A stretch of DNA of 64,000 nucleotides from Embiotoca jacksoni. Its lineage: Eukaryota; Chordata; Actinopteri; Embiotocidae. The stretch covers positions 17,687,501-17,751,500 of the forward strand of contig JAKOON010000008.1 in assembly GCA_022577435.1 (NCBI GenBank), given 5' to 3'. The translations under genes were made by a program, and so were the position numbers. Of the stretch, positions 10,501 to 25,500 are shown piece after piece (within the stretch, counting starts at the first letter, position 1; each line of letters opens with the position of its first letter). The notes under the pieces were generated by a model, which saw nothing but the letters and a program-made list of their open reading frames with translations, did no database searches and was not told the DNA's origin.

Positions 10501-13500
10501 AAAGAGGAGATTAGGATGTGTACATAAAGGAGGAATCAGGTAGTTAAGAAGGAACCACAAGGCTGTCGATGCATTATGGGACAACATAAAGAACGAACGT
10601 CACGTGGCTCTTTTGGTTCTTTCATCTCATCATTTTGCTTTCATTTTAAGTTGACATATTTTATGTTTGTATCAACTTCATGCCACAAGAAGCCGTTTGG
10701 AGTTTGAAAAATTCAACAAAACATGACAGAACCCGTGTTAACGGGGGATCACCACAAATCAATAAATGTATCAGATCTAGGTGCTTTGAATCACCAAAAG
10801 GTTCCCCAGTGTAACTCAGTTCTAACTGACTGGTGGGGGGTCCCGGGCCGGTCTCCTTCGCCTTCGGACAACATCTAGAAATCTTCGGGTCACTTACAAG
10901 ATTTCCGTGGCCTTCTTGATGCCATTAGCACATAAAAGGAAAATGGCGCCAACACAAATTATTTTTCAGCACCTTTTCATATCCAGTATTTTTCCTTGAA
11001 CGTGGCTCACATTAAAAAGCAACACGAAAACAACATTAACACAGGAGGGGGAAAAAGCCAATGTTGTTAAAAAACTGAGCACAATAACTATGTAAACTAC
11101 AATTAAGTGTAAAATATGACACGCAGCACCTTAACCTTCACACTCTTTCCTCCAGCAGCACAACATGAATGTCACACTGCCTCCCATGTTAGCAGTGAAG
11201 GTTGGCTCTGGACACTGATGGGGTCCTATAGAACCGTCCCGTATCAATGAGCGTCCTGTGGACACTGGGTCGGGATAAACCGTTGAAGAACCGCGCTGCC
11301 ACATGTACATGAATCTCACCCGGAGACAGAACGCGACAACACTGCAGATACAGCAGGGTTTGTCAAATTAAAATACCAAAAGTAATAGCTCATATTTTAA
11401 ATTCATGCTGCTCAAAGACTCTTTTGAAAGTGAAAGTGAAAGACTATGTCACAACACATAACCCAGCGATAAATCCTACATAAATGTAAAGGGTATGCTT
11501 CAGCCTGCTTCACTACTCCGTACGCCTGTCAGTGAAAAGATCGAGCTCGGTTTGGGAAGTTTTTCAACGAAAGTAATGTTTTAGTTGAGCACTCCTGTTA
11601 AAACAGACTTTAGATAGTCAGTGAAGCTGACTAACAACCCAAACAAATGCGAGCGGCATTATTTGTCCGCCCTGGTGTGAATGAGTTTTGAATTCTGAGA
11701 CTCTAATTAGAAAAGATCAATGTACAAAGCAGTCAGATTGCAGCTTCCCACTTTAAACTGCTGCTGATTGCCACTGTGGCTGTTTAAAATGACAAAATTG
11801 AGGGTAATTATCAAATGCTGCTGACCAACATCAATTCCAAATGAAACTTTGCAGTTGTTGGGTTTGTGTCTTGTTGCCAGCCGGTGGGGAAACAGGGATT
11901 GTTTGAGGTCAAAGAAGCGTCAGTCTGTACGACCTGCGTGGACTCTGTCTGAATGAATGATGCTTCTTTTTGCTGCTTTTGTTTCTGTTGTCATCTTCCG
12001 TGGTTAAACCATCAGCTGATCACGTCACATGAAGTTCAGCAGTTAGAATTTATTCATATCAGAGCAACATAATAAACAGATCAACTTTAAAGGTCCCGGA
12101 TTTTAGATTTAGAAGATATTTTTGTGGTTTTAAGTAACAAAAAACATCTCGATATAGTTTTCCACCTCCTTCTTTCTGGAGCTCTACTAATAACAGGCTG
12201 TTATGTGTCTGTGGCTTTAAGGTGAATTAATATCATATATCACAGTTCTCTTCTGATTGGCTGACTCTTTTGTGAGTGACGTACGCCCAGACCAATCACT
12301 GGTCTTCTTTGGACTTGCAGCTTGCTAGCTTCACAAACAGGATGACCACTTTCTCTTTTTCTTCCACATGAAAGCTTGGAGAGAGGGTTGTACTGACGGC
12401 CATCATAAGTACAAAATGTGACATCATAAACTTATGGAAGTTCAAACGACAGTTGATGAATATGGACTGTGTGCATTTCTCTGTGGACTGAGGGTTTTTA
12501 CATTTTCAGAGTATTAATATAGCACATGGAGCTGCTAAATTATCACAAAAGAAACAGTATATGAATTTATACAATATGGGACCTTTAAATTCTGAATCAG
12601 GACATTCAATATCAGAGTAAAAAACATCAACTATTATTGCAATGTGTTATCTTGTGATGCTGTGTACTCTATACACTTACTTTTACTCAATATATTGATC
12701 ATTTTTGGCACAAAAAAAGTCCTGTCTTTTCAGATATTCAAGTTGTAAATAGAGGTTAATTAGGTTACTGCTCAAAACTGTCTGTATTGTCAACCTACAG
12801 ATTTCAGATTAAATTGTGCAAAGCAATTCAACACTGCAAACTATTTTAAAAGACTTGTAGACTGTATGCCGTTTGAAAAGAGAGGTATTAGTCAAGCACA
12901 ACTGATTTTATTCCTTTTTTAGGTCCCACGTACATGTTACGATTAAAAATTATTTTAATTCTCTCTAACCTTCCAGTTCGGTCCAATCTTCAGTTTACAG
13001 GGTCTCATACATACTTCTGTATACTGTATGTTTAAAGTTAAATGTCTAAAAAAGGAGATGCATTCATGTTATTTATTTTTGTTGCTTAATGTTTGTCCCT
13101 AATTTTGTTTCATTTATGTGAAATAAATATAAGCATAGAGCCCCGCAAATGATGTGTGATTTTTACATCACCACATTAATGTGACAGTCCCATTCGAGCT
13201 GTAGAAAACCATGTGAATGTCTGGTCTGTATCACGTGTAAACGGAGCACATTATTTCAGCACAATCAGTTTTTACCAGTGTATATGTGGGGACATGCGTG
13301 TGTATACTTCTTGTTGCATCATTTACGTCGGGCTCTATTTGTGTAGATAACTCCATTCACAAAGTCACACCTACGAATCAATCTGAATGTACAATATTTA
13401 TACAACTGTAAAATTCAAATCCCAATGAAGCTTTTTGAGTAATTGTGTGTTGCGGTGCAACGTGGAACATCAATACGCAAAAGACATCTGACGTCTAAAT

Positions 13501-16500
13501 ACCACGCACATAAACACACAAGTCCTCGTCGTTTCTCCCGGGACGGTGCATGTTCCCTGCCAGCATCCCTGTCACAATCGGCTGTACAGCTCCCCCTGGA
13601 ACTTTCTCAAATCAAGGTCTCTTGGATTGTTCCGAATAAACATTGGTGGTAACTCGCTTTGCTCTTCAGAAAAGATCAAACAGCTGCTCTTACTCACACC
13701 TGTTCTCCCAGGGTGACACTGACGCACATACTGCTCTGTGCAATAACGGTTGGTTGCAACGACATCTCGCTTGTTCGGCAACTCGAATCTGGAGTCCAAA
13801 AAAACAACAACAATCAGTGAAGACAAATAATCGAACCCCTGCTTTACGCACGAGTGTGTCGCGTGTGAGCATATGTGGGTGTTTGCATTTGTGTCAGGTG
13901 TATGTCTATATTTGTGAGCAGAGAGACGGAGCGGGGTGGGGGGGGGGGGAGTGTGGAGGGAGAGAGATGGGCTACTGCATGTCAGACACTTTCTGTTCCA
14001 GCCACCTCCAACTCTGTCTTTGTCTCATCTTTATCTCTCAAAGGAAGGTGCGGAAGAAAGGCACCCGAAACAGAGGCACAAGATGATGACTGAGATCACA
14101 GTCCACGTAATTTTCGGAGACATGTCTGTCCCGTGGGGAGACAGCCTTAATAACTCCACTCGTGTTTTATTTTCCCTTACAGCCTCCAGAATGCTGCGGG
14201 GAATTACTCAGCATAGTGTCTAGCTACCTGCCACCACGCTGGCCAGCTGCTGTGTCCGGGTGATGGGGTTGACACGGCGTGCCTCCACAATGGCTGAAGC
14301 TATTTTCCTGGCGTGTCTTTCTTCCCCGTATGCAGTGAGGATGGATGCAAGAGCCTGTTGATCTAAGGTATTCACAACGTCAGCAGCGCAGGGCATGTCG
14401 GGGTACCTACGCACAAAGAGAAGCCCAATTAAGCTGCTTGACGTCATATCCTTGCTGACAGTGGCGAATCCTGACAAGTCTGAGATACAGCTGAAAACCT
14501 TTATGGCTGACAGTTATGAATAGAATGATTGTGAGGGAAGGAAAAGAGAAATGCAGCCTGTGCGACAGTTTATCAAGCAGTTATCTTACCTGGTTTATTT
14601 GCACATTATGCAGACACGGGAAAATGATTCTGATATATTACTGAAAACATTCAGGAAGCAGTACGACGCTTGATAATATTATAACACCTACACACACATT
14701 TAAGCCTGAGAAATATCAAAAACTTAACATGTCTGCAATGAGGTTTTTGATCCCACTGTCACACTTTAATGGTATTACACATCAATCTTCTGTAATATGG
14801 AATATATTGGCATTACATTTTCAACTTACTAGTAGCTCGAGGAAGAAATCCTTCAAAATGATCCATATGAGTTATTATGATTTGTTAAAGCGACTGTTAA
14901 AGTATATGTTAAGCAAAAGCACGGTTGAGGCTGTGTTTAGGGAAAGATTGCCTTCATGGCTATGTGAAAAGAAAGCTTAATGTTGTTGGGAGATGAGACA
15001 CCGACTGTGGTCTTTGGTGTCAAACTCGCACATTTTCTGCAGCCAACCATCCCTGAGTGATAAAACGTCACTCTGTTTCCTCCGCTGCTCAGATAGAACT
15101 GTTTTATTCAAATGACCACAAGAGGTCCACTAGTCAAGAAAACTTACGCTGCTATAATTGTTAAAATAAATACAACTTTTCTTCAACGGACTTTTCACTG
15201 GCGTATCTGAAGCCCAGTTCAGACTAAAGGTTTGTGAAGAGAGACACCATTGTAGAACGTGGCAGTAAGTTGCAGCAGTGTGAATCAGCCTGTCTCAGCT
15301 CAACTCGACCCCGGTCACGGTGTCACCTGCGACTCAGCTTGTATAGTTGCACGTGGAGAGTATTTAAATAGAAGGCACAATAGTTTGTGTTGTTTCTGAT
15401 TATTAGAGGAGACACACACTCCTCTAAACAATAAAAGTGCTCCGGTCTGGTGTCTGAAAAAGATCTCCTGAGTCAAGTTCTCAGCATAAATATGCAAAAG
15501 CCCCCTCGACCCCTTAGTTTCTTATGTTTTTGCTGTTTCATCGTGACTAAAAATGCATATCGTGCAAGTAACTCTATCCTCATTCATGTTTTAAGATATT
15601 ACAAATTACATCAAGCTCTGAAAAAGCCTGAACAGCTAGCAAATAAAACACAAGTACACAGAGTCTGTGCTGTGGAGGTGTTACACCGCCTCTTCAACTT
15701 ACTTTAGTTTAAACTGGCAGGTTTGAGAAAGTCACAGAGTTGCGATGTGCGAGTAGCTGCAAGTTTAAAATCGTCTCGTCATCAATCTTTGGTCTGAAAT
15801 GGGTGGAAGTGTTATCCAAAGGCAACTGGTCCTGCGTGAGCTTCATGAAGACGCTTCACCTCTCATGCCATACATAATATCCTGCATGACCAAGAATCTT
15901 CAAACATATTTTTCACTGGTATAACAAAGATTTAAATTTTTTACAAAACTGAGTTAAGAGAAAAGGGATGTTGGCATCTCATTTAGGCTCCGCCCCTTTC
16001 TTAATAGTTGCCCATTATTGCACCAATGGAACACTGAGCCAATCTGAAGCTAGAAGCCTGGATTATCCAGCACCTCCCAACAGCCCAACGTTGTAAATCT
16101 CTTACCTGTCTCCATCCATCCTCATGTCCAACGGCCCGTCCTTGCTGAGGGCGAAGCCTCTCTCTGCCAGATCCATCTGCATGGAGGAACAGCCGGCATC
16201 CAGCAGAACAGCATCGACGCTGGCCGGCTTCACGCTAGACAGCAGCGACTCAAGCTCACTGAACCGGCCGAGCAACGGCTTCACACGACCACTGGAGGAC
16301 GGATTAGATGGGAACGGTGCAATTAGACATGTATGTCAATGCATATGGCAGAACTGCTACCAAAGTACCAGCCTCACATCCACTTACATAGTTCAACTCG
16401 CCGTGGTACATTTTAGTTTTGTACTCTGCCACTGTACATATATATATATATATTCCAGACTTTGAGTGTTCTGTCTCCCAGTTTCCAGCATGCACGGGTC

Positions 16501-19500
16501 TATAATGCTGCGTGTGCATCGTCATTCAGTGATGCGTTTTGTCTGCCCAATTTTTTTGTGGACTTCGACTTTTTTGTTCGATTTTTGTGCCTTTAGTGGG
16601 TAAATATTGTTAAACGGTTTCTTTTTGTCCGTTTTGTGTTCACTGCTTTTATTTGACTACTTTGTTGTGCGGTAGCCTGCAGACAAAGTTAAAGATGGGA
16701 TGTATGATCGGGAAACTGCACAGGTGTTTTATTTTGAAAATTGATCGCATGCTCTCTGCCCTTCCAGACAGAAATAGACCGGTGCGTATTTTTAGCGCAG
16801 CGGAGCAACGAGCTGCTTACGCGCTCTGTGACGCGTCTGCTGGAACATCAAGCGGCAGCGTTCCGTGTCGGAGACGGAACACGACACGGCCGGTTCCTGC
16901 GGAAAACAGCCGTCATACATGTCTGTGTTTAGAAGCTGCGCTCAGGTGGACCTTCAGTCTCTGCCACCAGCAGTAAGCACGGCTCTTACCAAGTCTAACC
17001 TTCAGGTCACGACTGCTGCCGAATTGTAAATGATGTCCCTCTTCAATATGTGCAAAACATATGTATAATCTAGAGACACCACTCAACATCTCGCAAGTCG
17101 AGGTATTTTCAAGCAGACGAGTTAGTGGTGAGACCCTGAGAGAAATGAAATTCAACCCACAACAGCTTGAGCATCTTTCCTGTGAACCTTTTAAAAATGA
17201 ATCAGTTGTTTTCTTTGGAAGGCAACAAACTGCCTTAGCTGGCCCATTGAGATCCGTCCTCGTCTCTGACTGAGCAAGACTCTGTGTACTCACTTCCACA
17301 TGCACAAGTGGTGAGATCCTCAAGCCACGTTCATGCATTTTTCATGTGACCTTTTAACATTGTGTGCACAAAGATGATGGCAGAAGAGAGCAACAGGGTT
17401 GAGCATCTATACACTTGGAGCAGAAGATCCTCTGCAGCCTTCTCCACCCAGTCACTTCCCACATACGTAAACAGGTTCGTAGATAAAGTTTTTACTTTTC
17501 AACCAAGAATGATCAAAATGTCTGATTGTCATTTCTAAACAACAAACTAATCATTCTTTATATACCATCCCCACAGCAGAAAATAACTCCTTATCCATCC
17601 TTTGTTGTGGAAGTTAAAGTGATATGTTTAATACCTCAATATGGAATGAACTACAAGGTAACTACCGCTCTTCTTGTCATAACTTCTGCTGAGAAATACA
17701 TGACATGACTTTGGGAAAATCAAAACATTTTCTTTAGCCACGTCTTTTTTAAATTCCACTTCAGCCTTGATGGCTCAAAACCAAAATACCACTGTAGCTA
17801 GACTCCATTTTCTTCCATTTCATTCATTCCTGTATTTAATATCATGTATTTCAAAATACCTGCTGTTAAATAAGCACATTTCTTATCTCTAACCACTCAT
17901 AACTAATGACACATTTGTAAGCACAGCCTGGTCGTGGTTCTTTTCTCATTCTGTGGACTGTATTTATGACGAACAGGTTTAATTGTTAGGAAGAGAGGGA
18001 TATCATTAGCAAAGTGAATGAAAATATTTGGATAATATGCCACCAGATCCATTTAAAATTTTCTCTAATGCCCAGAATATGACAAGTTGGCTTCATCTAC
18101 TTCTTGAAAATGCCCAAGCTCGAGGCTATATTTTCAAATTTCCACCCGAGAAAGAAATCTCCGAATGTAGTCAGTCACAGCTGCCAAACTGAACAACCTT
18201 GGGCTCGGTGTAGAAGAGACACTTGGAAACTTTGATAAACAATAAGTCTCTGTATTCTTATCACCAGGCCCAAGTGTGACGTGAAAAATGCTAATTAAAA
18301 CAGTGAATTGGAAAGTGAATGAAAGTCTTTTAACAATGAGGCGGTGACACTGAACCTGCTCTAAAAATTATCAACTGCAGCTCACCCACTTTTGATGCAA
18401 CAGAAAAGAAGCACATTTTTGTAGTACTAAGCGGCCTCTTCAGTGAATGTACCACTCTTAGCAACCTTTCAAAAATGGCAGAGGGTTGCATTTTTCAAAC
18501 AGATACGGCCTGGTCTCGGTACAAGGACCTCCAGGGTCGAAAGGGTTAAAGATCTCCTCCAGTGAAAATCCAGTTTTTTAACCTTGTTAACATGTCCATG
18601 TGGTGTGTTCGTGTTTCGTTTTTCATGAGTGAAATAAACAGTGAACACCACGGATGAGCACGTCTGTTTTGGAACAGCAGTGACAGTCTGACAGTCTCAA
18701 AAAGACAGAAGCAGGCAGCCAGGGTTTCTTCTGTCACAAAACTAAGGAGCCAATCCGGTTGACTTGGGGGTGGGGCTTCCTATATCATCAGGCTGCACCG
18801 AGCAGCGGACGGGTGGGTGGAGATACAGCCGAAGACTATTTGCTAAATTATTGATGCATGCATACTGAATGAAAGATGTGTATGATAAACTTGGATGTTG
18901 GTATGAGCTAACGCTGACTGACTATGGTGAATCAAAATAAAGGAAGTCTCTAATTTTGAATGTATACGATGCACTTTTGAACGTTTTAAATCTGATGTCT
19001 CACTCATCTTTGAAGCATCTAGCAACCTGTGCACATAGACTGAGTCACTGCTGTCAACACATGAACCTCCATCTGGAGGAGAAGGCGTGTTTTGTTGAGT
19101 TTAGTGAAAGCCTACTATGTGTAAGCTTAACCACAATAAGCACTCAACGCTTATTAAAAACAACCTAATGTTAAGTCTCTCTCCTTCCTTTGTCGTGACA
19201 AAGGGCAGATTTCTGAGGTGGACCGGACCACCCAGATATACACTTCACTCCGAGTGTTTGCACAGCTACTTGGCTGCAGACTGGATACCTGCAGGAGTGT
19301 GTATGGCTGTTACCTGCTCTTTAAAGGAAACGGTGATGGTTCTGCTGATCACTGACAGTTTCGACGGGGATATTGGTGTAACCCGAGTACTGACTAATAA
19401 TGACTGATTGATTACTGTATTTTCACTATTATTGACTGCTGTGTCTAAACTAAAAATACTAAAACTCTAACTAAAACTCATATTATACTCAGTATGAAAC

Positions 19501-22500
19501 TTGCTGTGTTTATGTACATTGCAGTCGCTCCACCTTTCTCGAGATTAACTGGGGGCATTGAAGGAAAGAACACAAATTGTCAGGTCCTCTATTTCAAAAC
19601 CCACTGAAGACAAAATGGCAAGGGAGCATCTCACCCACGCTGCCAGGGCCTTCCTTTGCTTTGCTGTTGTTATTCACTATCCTGCACAGTGATTAATTTG
19701 TTGAAAAATCTATAGTAAAGGCTTTGTTGTTCTCCCCCATCACCTGCACAATCCCTTCAGGTTACTGCCTCCTCACTAGCTCTCTCTACCCACCATCTCC
19801 AATTTCTAAATTTTTTTTCATTTTTCAAACTTGCAGGACAAACTGTTATTGGGTGAGAGTTTAGAATCTTGATTTTCTTGGTTTTGGAGCATTTTAGCTA
19901 TCGTGCACTTGAACAACTGGAAGAAAAGCAGTGCTGCACCAATGATGATTGTGCTATTTCCTCAAAGCTAGTTGCAAAATTTGTTTGGTGGTGAAAAGGT
20001 GGCATACAGGTCCGCAAACTCCAACTAATTCCAGCTTTGGGTGGTCATTTTTTTCGATGTGTTTTAACATTAAGTCATTTGATACGACTTAATATTGTGT
20101 ATTCATTAATGCAGTTTTAAGAAACTGTAAACATACATACAATTATGGTCCTTATTCTATGATTCTGAATTGATTAACAGAACCGGAAAATCTATTTATG
20201 TGCATCACAAAAAATGTCACGTTGACTTGATGGAACAAAAAAGGTAGCACTATTGCAGCACCTCGAGGATGTACAGCATGCACATACTTATCTAGTAGTT
20301 CATCATAAAACAAGGGTTTGGGTACATTTTAGCTTTAATAACTTAATAATTAGCTTCGCAAGGCAAAAGTGAAGTATTGTGGGGCTACCTTGTATCACCT
20401 GGAGACCGGCCTGAGTATGCCGACATTATCAGTGTGACATTTGTATACACGTAAATATGTGCACAACATCCAACCGATACACCTCCTACAGTTAAGAAGG
20501 AGGACAATCAACACACTCAACTGTTTTATGTCTAAAATAAGTGACAGGCCGTTGAGGAATGTTGCCGTTATATCTTCAATAGCGGGCAGCTTTCACATGT
20601 GGTGTATACAGCGCCCATGTAGGCCAGGGTCTGGGCCAGGGTCTGCCTCTTCCAAATGGACCCAGGGAAGGAATGCCATTCTGTGCGCCGGTCCAAAATG
20701 GAATTTTCACAATTATCGATCATTCTGGATTTTGAGCTCAAACGTACTCAAGTACCAAGTGTGACAACACCAATAGTGACGTGGGGCACCAGTCGGGCAC
20801 AAGCAGAGCAGTCAGACAACCTGCCCAGTTAATGCCTGAAGGGGAAAAGGTGAAAATGAGTAGACTGATGCAATTCAACATTTTATCACAAATGACACCT
20901 CTGCTGTTTTATTATATTTGTATAAATTATTCTTTTTCAATTTAAAGTCTAAAATTCCTTTCCCGTTACTTGTGAAATTGCTAGCTACTACACAACACTG
21001 AAAGCTCTATCAAGCTAACCAAATGCTTGTAATCAACTGCATTTCAATTATATTGGAACGTCTCACACAAAGTCTACTTTTTAATTATTGGAAATTAGAA
21101 GTGTGTGTCCGCCCACACGCAGGTGATGAACGTACCTTCCACTATACACAGCGACTTCTTCTACAACGTGTTTTTGTAAGCCACTGAAGGATTTAAAAAT
21201 ATGCAAAACAGTTACATAACATTTCTAAATTATTAACTTCTTTATGTGCCTTAGACACAGAGTTGGAGATATAAATGCCTTATGTAAGGTCTTATATTAT
21301 TAAAGAGGACAAGTTTCAGTGGTGTATGTGCTGAGGTTCAAGTGTGGGCTCATAATTGCTTAAGAGATGTGAGCTATTTATAGTTGTAGCACCCTACGAC
21401 ATTGACATCATGCAGTTTTTTTTATTTTTTATTGTGGCATCTCAGTTGAACAAACTTACACTGAATATGATTTGCCCTCAACTCACACCACAACTGCAAT
21501 GCGTTGCAGTTTAAATCACGGGATGATTTCAGTGACATTTTGAGTCAACGTTCAAAGTTTAAATAAATTACAACTAAGATATAATTTTGATCCACATCAG
21601 CAGTGATGGCAATGTCAGTCCCTCAGCCACTGGTTTACCACTGTTTAACTATTTGATTTTCTTCAAATATTAATTTTACCCCCAATTAAAATCACTGGAC
21701 AATTATTTGATACGTTACTGTGAAATTTGTCAGATTTTCTGGATGAACACCAAATGTTATGACATTTTGTACACACATTCATGTTACTCTTAGGAGTAAG
21801 AAAATACATCTTCACATCTCAGCTGGTGCCCTCACGAGTCCAAAATTTAAAAACAAAATTCTGTGATTTAGTTTGGTTTGACTCTTCGACTGTATATAAA
21901 AATCTGAAAAGTGTATCTAGGGGCTCACTCCAAAAATATCCAGCTCCAATTAAAAAATACTCCCATTAAAGAGCATCTATTTCTCATAAAAAACAAGTCA
22001 ATACATTTTTTCCACAATATGTTGTCATTCTGTAAATTGACTTCTCATCAGTGTTTTGATGGCCCTTCTGAAAATAATTCCATAATTAATTAGATGTTAA
22101 TTAGATGTGAACCTAGTGTGATTGAAATGCCTATGGTGCAGTCAGGTTTGCAGGTACAGGTGAGCAGGTGTATGTCCTCCGGCTCTCACTCAGATTCAGC
22201 CCTCACTCCTCCCCAGTTCATCCACATATGGTCACTTTTGGCTCCAAAAAAAAAAAAACAAGATGGCGACGGACAAAATACCAAAGTCGAGGCTTCAAAA
22301 TGGTAGAATCAAAAACTAGTTACTTGGTTTGTTATTTCTTTTGAATATCTCACCTTTCTGCTCTTGTTGCTGTCTGTTGCCGTTTATGGAGTAGAAAGAA
22401 AAAAAAACATGAGAAAGGAATGATTTTTTTTTTGTAGCTGAAGCTGAAACATTTTCAGCTCGTATGGTGTTCAGGTCAGGTTGTACTGTCCTTTGTGAAT

Positions 22501-25500
22501 TTCCATCCACATTGTGTGAAATCCTGACATCTCTAAATTCCCCTCATGTTCTGTCTGAACACAGTAAGACTTGTTTAAATCACATTCAAGGCAGTTTGAT
22601 GTTTTGTTCTAGCACATATCAGTGTTCATTAACAGATATTAGTTTTTAAAAGTTTTAAAAGCTACAAAATCACACGGTGTTACAAACCAGGATTAAATTA
22701 ATGACGCGTTATGATTCAGTCATTTCCAGAATTAAGTAAAAAAAAAAAAATTTCAGCATTTTGTAGAATTTTAATCTGATATTTTGTTTCGTTGATCTAA
22801 ACTTTCATCTGACTTGTTTTAAACTGTATCTAAACAAATTGGACAAATAGGTTACAAAAAGGTATAATGTAATGCGCTGAGCTTTTTGTGTCTATTTCCA
22901 AAGACAACAAACCATCAAGCTCAATTCTACTGGTTTACTTTGCATAAAACATGATATTTCCTCACAAACCCTCACTAAATATTTCCTTGCATTCACTTGT
23001 TCTTGTCCATCTGGAATAAGAGAGCACTCTATGAGGACATCAGGAACCTTCACAGCCGCCTCAGTTTGAGCACATGCTCATTCAACATGATGCTGCTTCT
23101 TCACAAATCAAGCCTGAAATATTCCCTTGTGTTGACCTGCTCAGTTCCTTTACCTGCGTCACTGAAGCCTAAGACAAGATGCTGATTGATTGCTTTCAGC
23201 AGGGGAGCAGTGATGAAAATATCTACAGTCCAGTAAAAAAAAAAAAAAGCAGGATACAAACACAGAGAGGCTGGTCTTTAGAAATGCATTTTTATGCCTC
23301 CGTGCCGGCAAGAGACTTGGCCTGAGGCATTACGTTTTCAGGTTGTCCTTATGTCTGTGCCATTCTCATGAACGCTTTATCTCCAGAATGCTGCCATGGA
23401 ATTTCTTTGAATTTGGCACCAACGTTCACTTGGACTCAAGAACGGACTAGTTAAACTTTGCTGGTAAAAGGTTACTGTGACCTCACAAACCACATTTGTG
23501 GCCAAAACTGTGGCAATGATTTACGTTGCAATTTGGTGCTATATAAATAAAACTGAACCAATTTTTTTTTTTAAATAACCCAAGAATTCATTAGCTTATT
23601 ATGACAAAATTTCACACACACAACCACGAGACAGTAATTGTATTCCAAAATACCTCAGTTGACCTAAAGGAAGTTACAAAAGACCTGCTTGTGACTTTCT
23701 TATTTCAAACAAATGTGTGCATTTGAAAGTGAATGGCCATAAGTCTTTGCTGGCCGTGCCTTCATCTCCTACAGGCATCTCCTAAAACTGTTAAATAACT
23801 GCTTCCCTGCTGCTTCTCCACTTTTATTTAATCATCTCTGTTTCCAAGTTAAGAAGCTAATTTCTGAACAGTGAGGAAATGCGATGTCACTTAGGACGAA
23901 ACTCTCCAAATAAGGAAATCTGCACTTCCCTGAAAGTCATCTGTGATGTGTGATTGATTGATTGAGGTTACTTGACTAGTTTGACTAGTTGACTGAGAGG
24001 ATTGCCGACGTGTTGTACTGAAAAATGCAAGGCTATTATACTTGGCTTGGTTTTCTCCACACAAAAAAAATCCATCCGACTAATTATTCGTGACGAAGAA
24101 TAAGAATACTTTTTTTTATATTCAACACAGGTTTTTTTATGTCGCACATTAAACACAACACAGCTGACCTGAAGTGTGTTACAGCACAGAAAGAGGGAAA
24201 AGGAAAATGAACAAAGGGAAAAATAAAAAGAGGTGGAAGGCAATAATAATTATAACTATCATTATCACCATCACCATGAAAGCACACTGCACGAAGAGGC
24301 AAAAGAGCTACAGAGACTTTGGTCAGTTTAGGTTGGAGACTGTCAAAGGTTTATGAGTAAAAGTGTTTTAAGATGGTTTTTGAAATAGAGAGTAAGAATT
24401 ATTGTGGCAGGAAGAGATTTCCCCACTTTTGGGAAAACCATAGAAGAGACTATCTAAAGGTCTCATAATATAAATTACATTTTCCTTTATTTTTTTTTAA
24501 TAAAGCAGGTCTAGGTGCTGTTATAAATACAATATCACAAAATGCTCAGTCCACAGAAAAATTTACACAACCCATATTCAACAACTGTGTCGTTTGGACA
24601 AACCATTTGTACTAAATTTGTAATGTCACGAGCCCACACTCAGTTCATGTGTCCACCCTGGACACGGCCCACTGTCCAGCCAGGCTCATTTAAGTATCGG
24701 CTCAGCTAACTTGGAACCTCGAAGAAAGCGAAGAAACTATTCAAGTTGAACATTTCAAAGAAGCCAAACAAAGAACCAACAAGTGCAGGTAAAGTACAAC
24801 AAACCAGGCTTTATGTTCTGGAGTTATCATTTCCTACTATCCTGATGTGATAACCAACATGGCACTTGGTGTAAAATCAACAACGTGTGTAGCACTTGCA
24901 AGCAGTTAATATTTGAATCTATGTGACCCCAGATGTACATGTAAATCCAATGTTTGCCTTTTCAATATTGCCTGGTGCATTTCCAGATCTCTAACATGTA
25001 TTGTGGGCATAACTACTGCGGAGCTTCAAGCGCCGAGAAGTCATAGCAACAAGAAGAAGAATGCAGAGAATAGCAAGGCTCGACATGCCGGAGACAAATC
25101 CCACTAAAGACATGGGTGAATATTATTCAGGGAACAGAGAGTTACTATCATAATCTAAAGCTTTGAAAATGTTTGGACGTGAAATGATCCTTCCTGTGCT
25201 GTTAAACTGGGTTCAGGTTGACACCAACACTCAACAGTTTGCATTGAGCTTCTACTTTCCTCAAGACATGGGAGCACAGAGGAGAGAGAAAATCCTCTAA
25301 CCCTGTTGTGTGGATGCACTGCGTAGGCAGCCAGGGTCTTTTACTCAGGCTTCCAATAATATTGGTTAATTGCTAGATTTCTCTAGCCTCTCTCAACTTG
25401 CATCACGAGTAGGCGTGGAAGAGTTTACAGCAGGGGTATATTGCTGCTGACAGAATACAGTGTTCTCATTCTCTCTCTCTCTCTTAATTGTCATTCCCTG

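Larger units (their letters stand above)
7590..14227 (-). other. METTL15 intron 4-5 (6.6 kb)
   Basis: No gene inside. It contains a possible Penelope-type fragment (8.69-8.83 kb), two direct copies of the AAAGGTCCC-ended element (9.35-9.91 and 12.09-12.59 kb) and a 12-G run at 13938-13949. The rest, including 12.6-13.9 kb, shows nothing assignable. Confidence 0.8.

Noticed and set aside
13643..14086. 147-codon open frame on the plus strand in a METTL15 intron
   Set aside because: It crosses a G12 run and simple sequence, resembles no family, overlaps open frames in the other two phases and on the other strand, and has no splice or promoter context.
16913..17338. 141-codon open frame on the minus strand
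   Set aside because: Same strand as METTL15, but not in the conserved protein and with no family resemblance; composition is that of chance frames in intron DNA.
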